Of a stretch of 31,292 nt of DNA, positions 7,539-15,508 are shown piece after piece (position 1 is the stretch's first letter; the number at the start of each line of letters is the position of its first letter). Below the pieces are notes generated by a model that saw nothing but the letters and a program-made list of their open reading frames with translations, was not told the origin of the DNA and made no database searches. Source of the DNA: JANXXV01 sp038230275 (GTDB lineage: Bacteria; Acidobacteriota; Terriglobia; Bryobacterales; Bryobacteraceae); assembly GCA_038230275.1 (NCBI GenBank), contig JBBRNO010000073.1:1-31292 (forward strand), in the 5' to 3' direction. Position numbers and translations under genes: made by a program.

Positions 7539-9296
7539 ATGCGTGCATCGATCGGGTATGGGATTGGGTTTGTTTGTGCAGTGGTGCTTTGCGGTTGCGG
7601 GACGAAGCCGCAAACGGAGAGTTTCGATAAGCTGGCAGAGGAGTTTGTATACACCTCGCTGGCGAATTCTCCGGTTGGTGCTACGCAGGTTGGCTATCAC
7701 TCGCATCATGGAGTGGCGCTGGATTCGCTGCTGGACGACTATAGCGAGCGATCGGTGGCGCAGCAAAGGAGCTGGTATCAGGACTTTCGCGTCCGGGTGG
7801 CTTCGTCTGTCGATGCGAGTAAGTTGAGCGCTGAAGACCGGGCCGACTATGACATTCTGCAGGACCAGATTTCGCTGGCTCTGCTGGAGATCGATTCGAT
7901 TCAGAGCTACAAGCATAATCCTACGCTGTATGTGGAATTGATTGGGAATGCGCTGTATTCACCGTTCATTTTGGAGTATACGGACAAGACTACGCGGTTC
8001 CGGCAGATCATTGCGCGAATGCTGAAGATTCCGCTGCTGGTGGAGCAGGCCCAGCGGCAATTGGTGAGCGCGCCGGAGATTTGGACTACCGTGGCGCAGG
8101 GTGAGAACGAGGGTAATATCGCGCTGATCAACCAGGAGATGCATGCGGCGGTACCGGCTGAATTGCGGCAGGAGTATGAGACGGCGGCCAATGGCGCGGT
8201 GAAGGCGCTGCATCAGTTCAACGATTTTCTGAAATTGGGATTGAGCACGCGCCCTTATGACTGGCAGTTGGGCACGGAGAAATATGCACAGAAGTTCCGG
8301 TTTGTGTTGGCGACCGATCAGACGCCGCGGCAGGTGTTGGCTGGGGCGGAATCGGAATTGAAGCGCGTGCGGGAACAGATGTATGAGTTGGCGCTGCCGA
8401 TGTACCAGAAGACGCACCCGGACGAGAAGGGGAAGCCGGAGTTGAACGAGGTGATTTCGGCGGTGCTGGCGCAGATTGCCCAGAAACACGCTACCCCGGA
8501 GACTTACTTCAGCGATGCGCGGCGGGACTTGCAGGAGACGCGGGAGTTTGTTCGTGCTAAAGATTTGCTGACGCTGCCGGCGCGGGACAACCTGCAGGTG
8601 ATTGAGACGCCGGAGTTCATGCGCGGGATCTATTCGGTGGGCGGGTTTAGCGCCGCGCCCGCACTGGAGCCTCAGTTGGGGGCGTTTTATTGGATCACGC
8701 CGATTCCGAAGGACTGGGCGAAGGCTCGGGTGGATTCGAAGCTGCGCGAGTACAATTTTTACGCGCTGAAACTGCTGACGATTCATGAAGCGATGCCGGG
8801 GCATTATGTGCAGTTGGAATATGCCAATGATATTCAGCCGCCGTTGCGGCGGATCTTCCGCAGCGTGTTTGGCAATGGGGCTTATGTGGAAGGCTGGGCT
8901 GTTTATGCTACCGAGGTGATGCTGGATCAGGGGTATCTGGATAACAGTCCTGAGATGCGGTTGACGTTCATGAAGCAGCAGCTGCGGATGATTGCGAATA
9001 CGATTCTGGATATCCGGCTGCAAACGATGGGCATGACCGATCGCGAGGCGATGGACCTGATGCTGAAGGATGGGTTCCAGGAGAACGAAGAGGCCCTGGG
9101 AAAGCTGCGGCGGGCTAAGCTTTCGTCTACGCAGTTGCCTACTTATTATGTGGGCTGGCGCGATTGGCGGCGGGTGCGGGCGGTTTATACGAAGGCTGCG
9201 GGTGCGGGGTTGAAAGAGTTTCATGAGCGGGCTTTGAAGGCTGGGGCTGTTCCGCTGCCGGTGCTGTCGCGGTTGTTGACCGGGAATGGGCTTTAG
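7539..9296 (+). CDS. DUF885 family lipoprotein, probable zinc metallopeptidase-like
   Basis: A 585-residue DUF885 protein. The N-terminus is a lipoprotein signal with lipobox L17-C-G-C20, so it is likely anchored to a membrane facing the periplasm. The helical body carries the family motif HEAMPGHYVQ (first His about residue 416) and downstream EGWAVYATEVM (about 451), which in DUF885/M3-like folds supply the zinc ligands and catalytic Glu. The C-terminus shows PTYYVGWRDWRRVR. Length is typical for DUF885. The gene follows the SecA-like gene by 15 nt, and a hairpin terminator comes 6 nt after its stop, so it is the last gene of this unit. Substrate is unknown; peptidase activity is inferred from the fold family. 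Confidence 0.9.
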   Translation: MRASIGYGIGFVCAVVLCGCGTKPQTESFDKLAEEFVYTSLANSPVGATQVGYHSHHGVALDSLLDDYSERSVAQQRSWYQDFRVRVASSVDASKLSAEDRADYDILQDQISLALLEIDSIQSYKHNPTLYVELIGNALYSPFILEYTDKTTRFRQIIARMLKIPLLVEQAQRQLVSAPEIWTTVAQGENEGNIALINQEMHAAVPAELRQEYETAANGAVKALHQFNDFLKLGLSTRPYDWQLGTEKYAQKFRFVLATDQTPRQVLAGAESELKRVREQMYELALPMYQKTHPDEKGKPELNEVISAVLAQIAQKHATPETYFSDARRDLQETREFVRAKDLLTLPARDNLQVIETPEFMRGIYSVGGFSAAPALEPQLGAFYWITPIPKDWAKARVDSKLREYNFYALKLLTIHEAMPGHYVQLEYANDIQPPLRRIFRSVFGNGAYVEGWAVYATEVMLDQGYLDNSPEMRLTFMKQQLRMIANTILDIRLQTMGMTDREAMDLMLKDGFQENEEALGKLRRAKLSSTQLPTYYVGWRDWRRVRAVYTKAAGAGLKEFHERALKAGAVPLPVLSRLLTGNGL

Positions 9297-9302
9297 AGCT
9301 GG

Positions 9303-9330
9303 AAAGGGACGCGGGCACACGTCCCCTTTT
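9303..9330 (+). terminator. Hairpin terminator after the DUF885 gene
   Basis: GGGACG and CGTCCC form a stem around an 8-9 nt loop. The flanking AAA and C-TTTT extend the stem imperfectly and supply a short T-run. It starts 6 nt after the DUF885 stop, as expected for an intrinsic terminator. Confidence 0.6.
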
Positions 9331-9413
9331 GAGCTGGCTGCGGGCTCTTGGGGCTATTCTGATTTCAAGGATCTGCGGGCTGAACCACTGGGTGGAAGCC
9401 CTTGGTGCGGTTT

Positions 9414-10100
9414 TTAGGTGGTGGTCTCCTTTTGGTTTTGCGGGTCATGCCGGTTTTGCGAAACGCAGCCAATTTCCGGGTTTGGGGAAAGAACATTTGG
9501 CTGGGATGAATGGAATGAATGGGATAGGCAAAGGCCGGGATTTACTTCGTTTGCCGTTGGAGTGTCGGCTAGCGGTGGGTTGTCGGCTTCGTTTTCGGCT
9601 TGGGCTGCTTCGTTTTCCCGGCGTTGTTTTTGCGCGGCTTTGAGTTCACGGATGGCGCGGTACCAGGCTCGTTCGATGGTGGTTTCGTAGCGGCGGAGCG
9701 TGTCGAAATCGCGGCTGTGGTTTGACATGCAGATCGAGAGGCCTTCGTCATTGTCGATCGGTTGCTTCGGGTCTACGTTTAGACGGTTTTTCAGCGTCGC
9801 TAAGCGGTTTTCAAATGCCGCGGTCTCTACTCTGCGGCAGCGGAGGAGGCGCCAGTAGTTTTGCGCTATCTGGTCTGCGAAGCGGTGCTCTTGCGGGGTG
9901 TGGGGCCGGTATTCCATGACTATGCTGGCGCGGAGTTCCTGGTAGTCTGCTTCTTCTTCGTACTCCATCACTACGAGCTTGGCCGTTAAACCATGCTTTG
10001 CGGCGTTCTGGCTGATGGCGGCGCTTGCTTCCGGGCTTAGCGGGCCTCTTGGAAGGCTGGCGTTGCGGCGGTTGGCCGCTACTTGTTTGGCACTTGCCAT
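9414..10100 (-). CDS. Hypothetical protein with ANRRNA...HGLTA N-terminal motif
   Basis: About 228 residues from the ATG at 10100. The N-terminus AANRRNASLPRGPLSPEA and NAAKHGLTA resembles a domain common in uncharacterised soil-bacterial proteins, usually written ANRRNAxxSxGPxTPEGK...NAxKHGL; its function is unknown to me. The middle part is helical and basic (ENRLATLKNRLNVDP, RRYETTIERAWYRAIREL), consistent with a nucleic-acid or coiled-coil role. The C-terminus is low complexity, rich in Asn, Glu, Gln and Ser. An upstream in-frame ATG at 10109 directly abuts AAGGAG; with that Shine-Dalgarno the ATG at 10100, spaced 9 nt, is preferred. It stands alone and convergent to the DUF885 gene. Confidence 0.72.
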   Translation of the reverse strand: MASAKQVAANRRNASLPRGPLSPEASAAISQNAAKHGLTAKLVVMEYEEEADYQELRASIVMEYRPHTPQEHRFADQIAQNYWRLLRCRRVETAAFENRLATLKNRLNVDPKQPIDNDEGLSICMSNHSRDFDTLRRYETTIERAWYRAIRELKAAQKQRRENEAAQAENEADNPPLADTPTANEVNPGLCLSHSFHSSQPNVLSPNPEIGCVSQNRHDPQNQKETTT

Positions 10101-10109
10101 TTGATTCAT

Positions 10110-10602
10110 CTCCTTCGGCTAAGGGCGGGTGTGGCTTGCCCTTGCGATTTGAGTTTTGCATTGGGGAGGCGTGGGTGTTGTGGAGGATGAGCACTATCGT
10201 GCTGATTTGATTCGGAAGAAAGTTGAAGATTTGTGGGACTGGAAAAAATCGGGCTGGTTATTTTGAACGGAGTTCTTAAAATTGAGAACCGCCTGGAGGA
10301 TTTTTGGCCTAGACAGACGTATTTTTGTTTTGGGAGCCGACGGTTACGGTGAAGTGGTAATGAACGGGGCGCATCGACCGTTTGGGCGAATTCGTGATCC
10401 GTGGCTCCAATAGCGTCAATAAGGAGGAGGAAGTGCCGGGTCGCGAGATTGAGCAGCCGGATATTGGGTCAGATTGAGGATGGAATGGCCGCCGATGGAC
10501 GCGGATAAACGCGGATAGCGAAAAGAATGGACTCGACTTACCAAGCTGACCCAATACGTACTTCCGGCTTTCAGAAGTTCCCATTTACCCCGGGGTAGAA
10601 AT
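10110..10602. other. Intergenic region without a supported gene
   Basis: About 490 bp. It contains a 28-codon open stretch on the plus strand ending near 10265 (DLIRKKVEDLWDWKKSGWLF) with no recognisable start context, and a copy of the dispersed repeat at 10482-10524. The rest shows no coding pattern I trust and may be decayed DNA. Confidence 0.4.
10482..10524 (+). repeat. Dispersed short repeat, copy 1 (NADER-type)
   Basis: About 43 bp beginning GGAATGGCCGC and containing 10-bp-period units of the type GCRGATRAAC. It matches the copy at 17742-17784 at about 36 of 43 positions by eye. Its complement reads SAFIRVHRRPF, a peptide I recall from many spurious ORFs. Confidence 0.6.
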
Positions 10603-10815
10603 ATGGCAGGGAAGATTTACGGGCTTCGAACGAAAGCCGGGCTTACCCAGCAAGAGCTTGCCAGTCGAGTTGCCACTTCAAAATCTGCGATCCGCCGGTT
10701 GGAAGATGCCGATTACGAGGGGCATTCGCGCTTCCTGCTGAAGCGCATCGCCGAGGCGCTTGATAAACGCGTGGAGATTCGATTTCTTCCGGCAAAGGGA
10801 CGTCGCAATGCATAG
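10603..10815 (+). CDS. Small XRE-family helix-turn-helix regulator
   Basis: 70 residues: an HTH_3/Cro-C1 domain (LRTKAGLTQQELASRVATSK then SAIRRLEDADY, about residues 8-38) followed by LLKRIAEALDKRVEIRFLP, the beta extension typical of HigA-like antitoxins and small XRE repressors. No toxin gene is recognisable on either side, so it is an orphan regulator or the remnant of a toxin-antitoxin pair. The frame continues open upstream to a stop at 10516, but the ATG at 10603 gives a normal N-terminus for the fold. No Shine-Dalgarno is evident. Downstream is a long gene-free stretch. Confidence 0.75.
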   Translation: MAGKIYGLRTKAGLTQQELASRVATSKSAIRRLEDADYEGHSRFLLKRIAEALDKRVEIRFLPAKGRRNA

Positions 10816-11303
10816 AACCTGTTGATTCGTTGCTAAAGCAGCACGTGGAGCGCAAAGGACGTGCCTGAACTTTCCCTTGCTTTTCCTAATTGCGCAACGC
10901 TATCCGTTTCGGTATTGATCTCGGATGCCCGAAGCTGAGGGCGTCGAACTTGCATCGAAGGGGCTGATGGACGCCGGATTGCCGCCCGGCTTCGTCCCGC
11001 TTTGGATTGGCCGAATGCGCTATTCAAAACGCCCGTCGGGAATTGCGTAGAATGGCGTAGCAGCTGGCTGGAATTGCCGTAGGCGTTTCCAGCCGCTCCC
11101 AAAGGGCCGCGCGAAGAATCCACTACTTGCGCGATCCTTCTTCCGGTTCAACCGGGCGGCATCGACCGTGCCAACCGCTCCCTTACGGTCACGGCTCAGA
11201 GAGGGTCCTGGGAGGGCGTAGGACAGGCCGATTACCCCCGAGCACTCACACGGCTACTGTGGGGAGCCGATTCGCCTGGTGGCCTGGACCTTACCCATTT
11301 TCG
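10816..11303. other. Gene-free stretch of about 490 bp
   Basis: Between the XRE gene and the PEP-CTERM gene I see no supported gene. Open frames here (for example minus 11123-10833) have Arg/Ser-rich compositions typical of antisense frames. The region may hold decayed mobile DNA, but I cannot name a source. Confidence 0.4.
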
Positions 11304-12044
11304 TTATCCGTTGCGGCGGCGGAAGTACAGGCCCGCCAGGAGTCCGCCGGTCAAGAGTGTGACGGTGGCCGGTTCCGGGGTTTGACCATCGATTGCATTG
11401 GCGCCTAAGAACTGCACTTCGTCCACGAAGATGAAGCGGCCTGCATTACCACCGGTGTTGAAGGTGGGCGAAAGCTGAATCTGCACGTAACGGGCGGACT
11501 GCGTTACATCCTGATTGATGAAGTGCGCCGTATTGTGCCCGGGATCGCCGGGAACGGGGATGTGGTCGGCGGCTACCGTGTTTCGAGTAATGGTGTTGCC
11601 GAAGGTAAAACCGTCGTTGCTGAAGCTGTAGACGGCGGTGTCCCAAAATTGGATTTGATCCGTATTCCAGTCACTGCCGTGGACGTCGATTTGGGTGATG
11701 TCTTTGACTGCGCCGAAATCGAACGTGATGGTTACCGGATTGGTGTTGACCCAGCCGACCCAGCAGTAGGAGACGATGGCGCCGCCGCCGCAGCCGGTGT
11801 CGAGAAAATTGTCGTTTCCGAATAACCCGTCGGTTAATTGACCTAAGCCGCCGCTGAGGAAAGACGTATCGAGATTCGGATTGCCTGAGCCGTTGTAAGT
11901 ATCGTCATGAAACGTTTTGATACTGTGCGAGTCGCCGTTGTTCATGCTGTAGGAGACGGGTATTAGCTGCGCGGCAAACAGATTGGATGCAAGCAAGAAT
12001 CCACATGTCAACAGGGCACTTCTTAAGAGTCCGCAAATTCGCAT
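11304..12044 (-). CDS. PEP-CTERM-anchored protein with F5/8-like (discoidin) domain
   Basis: 246 residues starting MRICGLLRSALLTCGFLLAS, a signal peptide. The central region (VTITFDFGAVKDITQIDVHG, later ARYVQIQLSP and FVDEVQFLG) looks like a galactose-binding/F5-8 type C beta-sandwich. The last 24 residues are a PEP-CTERM sorting signal: PEPATVTLLTGG, a hydrophobic helix, then FRRRNG. Such proteins are processed by exosortase (EpsH/XrtA-like) and usually go with exopolysaccharide; no exosortase gene is in the window. The open frame extends upstream to 12251, but the ATG at 12044 begins the signal peptide and lies exactly 6 nt after TATACT, so the longer version is rejected. Confidence 0.87.
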   Translation of the reverse strand: MRICGLLRSALLTCGFLLASNLFAAQLIPVSYSMNNGDSHSIKTFHDDTYNGSGNPNLDTSFLSGGLGQLTDGLFGNDNFLDTGCGGGAIVSYCWVGWVNTNPVTITFDFGAVKDITQIDVHGSDWNTDQIQFWDTAVYSFSNDGFTFGNTITRNTVAADHIPVPGDPGHNTAHFINQDVTQSARYVQIQLSPTFNTGGNAGRFIFVDEVQFLGANAIDGQTPEPATVTLLTGGLLAGLYFRRRNG

Positions 12045-12050
12045 TTCGTA

Positions 12051-12056
12051 AGTATA
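12051..12056 (-). promoter_or_regulatory. -10 element (TATACT) of the PEP-CTERM gene
   Basis: TATACT on the minus strand ends 6 nt before the ATG at 12044, predicting a leaderless mRNA and fixing the start codon. The -35 (TGTCGC at 17 bp) is poor. Confidence 0.5.
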
Positions 12057-12316
12057 ATCGATTGAAGCGCCTAGCGACATATACCCTTTGGAGGGGAGTG
12101 GTAGAGCGTTAGTACTATGCCCGCTCGGGAAAACCCTGTCAGTTGGGCGTATGATTTTGATGGGGAGCCTGCGGAAAACGGGCGCCGGTTGGCTTAGCGA
12201 AAAATGCGCGTCCGTGAGATAGTGGAATGACATCTTCGCCGCGTTTCCCAAATAATGAAAGCGATTCCAAATCAGACACGCTTCTGGTGTGATATCTCGT
12301 GCGGGGGAACCTGTAT

Positions 12317-12583
12317 TTGAGTGGACGGAAGAAGAAGTTGCGGCCGGAATTGGCTGAGTGTAGCACTCTTGCGTTGCTGGGCACGGTGTCCGCCGAGGCG
12401 CTGCGGCTGCGAGAGGAGAACAAGCGGCTGGCGGCGGAATTAAAGGCCGCGTTGAAGCGGGCTAAGCCGGTGGTGAAGAAGGCTGCTAAGGCTGAGACGG
12501 TGGTGGAGAAGAAGCCCGCGCCGCGGCGTCAGGCATTGGGCAGCGGTCTGGCGCGGTTTCTGGGAGCGCGCCGCAGTTCGTAA
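12317..12583 (+). CDS. Small Lys/Ala-rich coiled-coil protein, hypothetical
   Basis: About 88 residues from the TTG at 12317. It has a basic start (SGRKKKLRPEL), a short coiled coil (AEALRLREENKRLAAELKAALKRA is the core) and a histone-H1-like tail rich in Lys, Ala, Pro and Val (VVKKAAKAE, EKKPAPRR). This composition suggests nucleic-acid binding or a structural role, but no family is recognised. TTG 12317 has a GGGGGA about 8 nt upstream; GTG 12299 is an alternative start in the same frame. The next gene, the copper monooxygenase, starts 34 nt downstream in the same direction. Confidence 0.55.
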   Translation: MSGRKKKLRPELAECSTLALLGTVSAEALRLREENKRLAAELKAALKRAKPVVKKAAKAETVVEKKPAPRRQALGSGLARFLGARRSS

Positions 12584-12617
12584 TTTAGTCTAGAATTCTG
12601 GATGTGAGGATCTCCGC

Positions 12618-13919
12618 GTGAACCCCTTTTGGATAACGATGCTGGCGTTGCCTTCCATGGCGATGGCTGCCGTAACATATGCCGATGTGAAGCCGATTCT
12701 GCGGGAGCGGTGCGAGGGTTGCCATCAGGCGGGTGAAATTGGCCCGATGGCGTTGGGAACCTACAAGCAGGCGCGGCCTTGGGCCAAGGCGATCCGGCAG
12801 GCAGTGATGGACCGGTCGATGCCGCCGTGGCATGCCGATGAAGAGACCAGCCGGCGGATTCGGAACAACCGTGCTTTGAGTAAGGCTGAGTTGGAATCCA
12901 TTGTGAAATGGGTGGACGGCGGGGCATTGGAAGGCGCCGCGGTGGAAGCTGCGGCAGTTGAGGCGCGGCCTTCCGGGTGGCGGTTGGGCAAACCCGATTT
13001 AGTGATTCGCGTTCCGGCGTATCAGGTTCCGGCGGAAGGGACGGTGCAGTATACGTTTCTGGTGACGCCGACGAATTTCACTCAGGACATGTGGATTGCG
13101 GCCGCGGAGTGGAAGATTGACCAGCGGGCGGTGGTGCATCATATGAACGCGTTTGTGCGGCCGCCGGGGTCGAGCTATGTGAAGACCGCGCCGGTGCATC
13201 AAATGTACGTGGCATCGAAGGATGAGCGTTTGGCGCGCCGGGACGATGAAAAGGAAGTGGACCGGCGGGAGTTGTTGATCGGCTATGAACCGGGTTACCG
13301 GCCTGCGCCTTGGGGAGAGGGGCGCGCGAAGTTGATCCGCAAGGGGGCCGATGTGGTGTTTGAGATTCACTACACGACCAATGGCACGGCGGTGGAGGAC
13401 AATTCCGAGCTGGGGATTTACTTTGCGAAGGAGGCGCCGAAGGAGAGGGTGCTTTCGCTGGCGCCAGCCGATTCGAAGCTGGCGATTCCGGCCGGTGATG
13501 CGCAGTATCCGTCGGCGGCACGGGCCACGTTTACACGCGATGTGAAATTGATATCGATGCAGCCGCATATGCACTTACGCGGGAAGGATTTCGATATCCG
13601 GGCGACTTATGCGGACGGGCGGGCGGATGCGCTGCTGCGCGTGCCACGGTATGACTTCCGCTGGCAGACCACTTACTTTCTGGCCGATCCGATTGTGATG
13701 ACGCGCGGGAGTTCGATGGATTTCCTGGCGCACTTCGATAACTCGGCGAATAATAAATTCAATCCGGATGCTACGAAGACCGTGTACTGGGGCGATCAGA
13801 GTTGGGAGGAGATGAACATCGGGTTCATCGAAGTGGCGTTTCCGGCCGGGGCGGATGCCAATGTGGCGGTGTTGAGCGATGTTCCGCGGCCGGGTCCGGC
13901 GAAATCAATCGGGCGTTAG
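12618..13919 (+). CDS. Cytochrome c / copper type II ascorbate-dependent monooxygenase-like fusion
   Basis: 433 residues with a signal peptide (TMLALPSMAMAA). An N-terminal cytochrome c domain has the heme site C32-E-G-C-H36 and MPPWHAD. The rest has the peptidylglycine monooxygenase-like copper fold. The ligand pattern of the two-copper enzymes can be traced: H174-H175 (VVHHMNAF) and H251 (FEIHYTTNG) for one copper, H317-x-H319 (MQPHMHLRGKDF) and M399 (EEMNIGF) for the other. All six ligands are present, so an active oxygenase is plausible; the fused heme domain could supply electrons. The substrate is unknown. The GTG start is set by GAGGA (12606-12610) 7 nt upstream. Its stop overlaps the convergent MFS gene by 15 bp. 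Confidence 0.88.
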   Translation: MNPFWITMLALPSMAMAAVTYADVKPILRERCEGCHQAGEIGPMALGTYKQARPWAKAIRQAVMDRSMPPWHADEETSRRIRNNRALSKAELESIVKWVDGGALEGAAVEAAAVEARPSGWRLGKPDLVIRVPAYQVPAEGTVQYTFLVTPTNFTQDMWIAAAEWKIDQRAVVHHMNAFVRPPGSSYVKTAPVHQMYVASKDERLARRDDEKEVDRRELLIGYEPGYRPAPWGEGRAKLIRKGADVVFEIHYTTNGTAVEDNSELGIYFAKEAPKERVLSLAPADSKLAIPAGDAQYPSAARATFTRDVKLISMQPHMHLRGKDFDIRATYADGRADALLRVPRYDFRWQTTYFLADPIVMTRGSSMDFLAHFDNSANNKFNPDATKTVYWGDQSWEEMNIGFIEVAFPAGADANVAVLSDVPRPGPAKSIGR

Positions 13920-15140
13920 AGGGAGCGCGGCCGCGGAGATGTGCGGTTGTGGTTTGTCCCATCCGAGAGTGGTGATTGCGATGGTGAGCATTTGCACGCT
14001 GGCGAACAGAGCTACGCAGGCGGGCCATCCACCTAGAGACCAGAAGTAGCCCGATAGGGCGGAGCCGACGCTGCCTCCGGCATAGTAGAAAGTCACGTAG
14101 AGTCCGACAGCCAGGGCTTTGCTGTGTTTGGCGGCCGTTCCGATGTAGCTGTTGGTGCACGACTGGCAGACGAAGACTCCGGCGCAGATGAAAGCGAGGC
14201 CGATGACGACGATCCAGAGGACGTGGCTGAGGGTCAACAGCATACCGGCTAGAGATGACGCCATGGCTACTGCCATGGTGAGGCGTTCGCCGTGACGGTC
14301 TATGATGCGGCCGGCGTTGGGCGTGATCATGGCGCCGAAGAGATAGACGAAGAAGAGCGAGCCGAGGGCGGCGGAGTTCAAGTGAAAGGGCGGAGCGGAA
14401 AGATAGAAGGTGATGTAGGTGAAGCTGCCCAGCAGGGCAAATAGAATGCAGAATCCGGCCAGGAAGGTGGCGAGCAGGTTGCGGTTCTTGAGGTGATCCA
14501 GCGCGTCGGCGAAGGTGGATGTTTCGCCGGAGCGGCGGACGAAGCGGCGCTCGGTGGGGAGCCAGCGGGCGAGCACCACGGCGCCAATCAGCCCGAGACT
14601 GCCTAGCGTGACGAAGGACATTTGCCAGTTGAAGCGAGAGGCTACGAATCCGGATGTGACTCGGCTGGTGAAGCCGCCTAGCACGGTTCCGGTGACATAG
14701 GCGGCGGTGGCGGAACCGGCTCCGGCGCCGGCCCACTCTTCCTGGATGTAGGCTACGGTGATGGCGAAGACACCGGGGGTGAAGATGCCTTCGAGAAATC
14801 GCCAGCTGAGAAGGGCTGGGAGGGTGGTGGCGGTGGCGGCCAGGACGGTGGAGGCGGCCAGCAGAAACGCGGACCAGACGATTACGCGTTTGCGGCCCAG
14901 ACGGTCTGCCACGGTTCCGATTAGCGGCGCGGCGAGGGCGACGCCGAGAGTGCCGGCCGTGACGGTGAGACTGACGGCGACTTTGGAGGCGTGAAAGATG
15001 GCTTCGAAGGCGGGCAGCAGCGGTTGGGTGGCGAACAGGGTGAGGAACGCACAGAAGCCGGCGAAGACTACGGCCAGGGTGCGTGTCACGTCGGCTGGGA
15101 GCGCGAATTGCGGGAATTCATGGGATTTTTCATGATACAT
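13905..15140 (-). CDS. MFS transporter (YnfM/AraJ-like efflux type)
   Basis: 411 residues with about twelve hydrophobic segments. The loop after TM2 has the MFS motif A (GTVADRLGRKRVIVW), mirrored in the second half by GRIIDRHGERL. The first TM follows a cytosolic stretch (TRTLAVVFAGFCAFLTLFAT). It resembles the YnfM/AraJ group of drug or sugar efflux permeases; substrate unknown. An immediately upstream GTG (15143) is an alternative start. The start is only 23 bp from the divergent cytochrome gene, so their promoters must overlap. The 3' end overlaps the monooxygenase gene tail to tail. Confidence 0.9.
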   Translation of the reverse strand: MYHEKSHEFPQFALPADVTRTLAVVFAGFCAFLTLFATQPLLPAFEAIFHASKVAVSLTVTAGTLGVALAAPLIGTVADRLGRKRVIVWSAFLLAASTVLAATATTLPALLSWRFLEGIFTPGVFAITVAYIQEEWAGAGAGSATAAYVTGTVLGGFTSRVTSGFVASRFNWQMSFVTLGSLGLIGAVVLARWLPTERRFVRRSGETSTFADALDHLKNRNLLATFLAGFCILFALLGSFTYITFYLSAPPFHLNSAALGSLFFVYLFGAMITPNAGRIIDRHGERLTMAVAMASSLAGMLLTLSHVLWIVVIGLAFICAGVFVCQSCTNSYIGTAAKHSKALAVGLYVTFYYAGGSVGSALSGYFWSLGGWPACVALFASVQMLTIAITTLGWDKPQPHISAAALPLTPD

Positions 15141-15163
15141 CACGGATCTGCTATGAAAGTACG

Positions 15164-15430
15164 GTGAGGGTTTTCAGCTTAGGGCTGGCGATTGCGTTGT
15201 GCTCGATGGCCGCTGGTCCGGCTATGGAGATGAAGCGGACTTGTACGCGCTGCCATAGTCTGGATGTTGTGCGGGCGCAACGGTTGTCGCGTGAGGAGTG
15301 GGAGAGCGAGCTTGATAAGATGGGGAGCATGGGCGCGAAGATCAGGAACCGCGCGGCGTTGCTTGCTTATCTGACGGAGAAATTTGGGCCGGAACCTAAG
15401 CGGCCCGCTGTAAGATCGTCCGTGCGATGA
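15164..15430 (+). CDS. Small exported cytochrome c
   Basis: 88 residues starting at GTG: signal peptide VFSLGLAIALCSMAAGPA, then one heme-binding motif C27-T-R-C-H31 and WESELDKMGSMGAKI, which offers Met as sixth heme ligand. The mature protein of about 68 residues is a minimal cytochrome c like those fused to or accompanying quinoprotein and copper enzymes. The open frame extends upstream to 15083, but the longer version would overlap the divergent MFS gene and push the signal peptide inward. A partner is unknown; the nearby cytochrome/copper monooxygenase is a candidate only by proximity. Confidence 0.77.
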   Translation: MRVFSLGLAIALCSMAAGPAMEMKRTCTRCHSLDVVRAQRLSREEWESELDKMGSMGAKIRNRAALLAYLTEKFGPEPKRPAVRSSVR

Positions 15431-15467
15431 TGGAAAGGCCCCGTTAGCCGGAACATCTCAAAATCAA

Positions 15468-15473
15468 TATAAT
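15468..15473 (+). promoter_or_regulatory. -10 element (TATAAT) upstream of pstS
   Basis: A perfect TATAAT lies 35 nt before the chosen ATG of pstS, with a weak TTAGCC 18 bp upstream. It predicts a leader of about 30 nt carrying a GGAG ribosome site, in contrast to most genes here. No Pho box is recognised. Confidence 0.5.
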
Positions 15474-15508
15474 TCAGCTGTGCACTGCCCATTGCGGAGT
15501 TGCGGCTG

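Noticed and set aside
6753..7916. Minus-strand open frame of 387 codons opposite the SecA-like and DUF885 genes
   Set aside because: Composition (His, Gln, Pro, Arg-rich) is typical of an antisense frame in GC-rich DNA; the plus strand encodes clear SecA and DUF885 motifs.
7959..9320. Minus-strand open frame of 453 codons opposite DUF885
   Set aside because: Antisense shadow of a strong DUF885 gene; no domain or start context.
10833..11123. Minus-strand open frame downstream of the XRE gene, considered as a toxin partner
   Set aside because: Its sequence is Arg/Ser-rich, partly antisense to the end of the XRE region, and lacks any toxin-fold feature.
12071..12125. GGTAGAGCGTTAG resembling a tRNA D-arm
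   Set aside because: No TpsiC arm (GGTTCRANTCC) or acceptor-stem pairing follows at the right distance.
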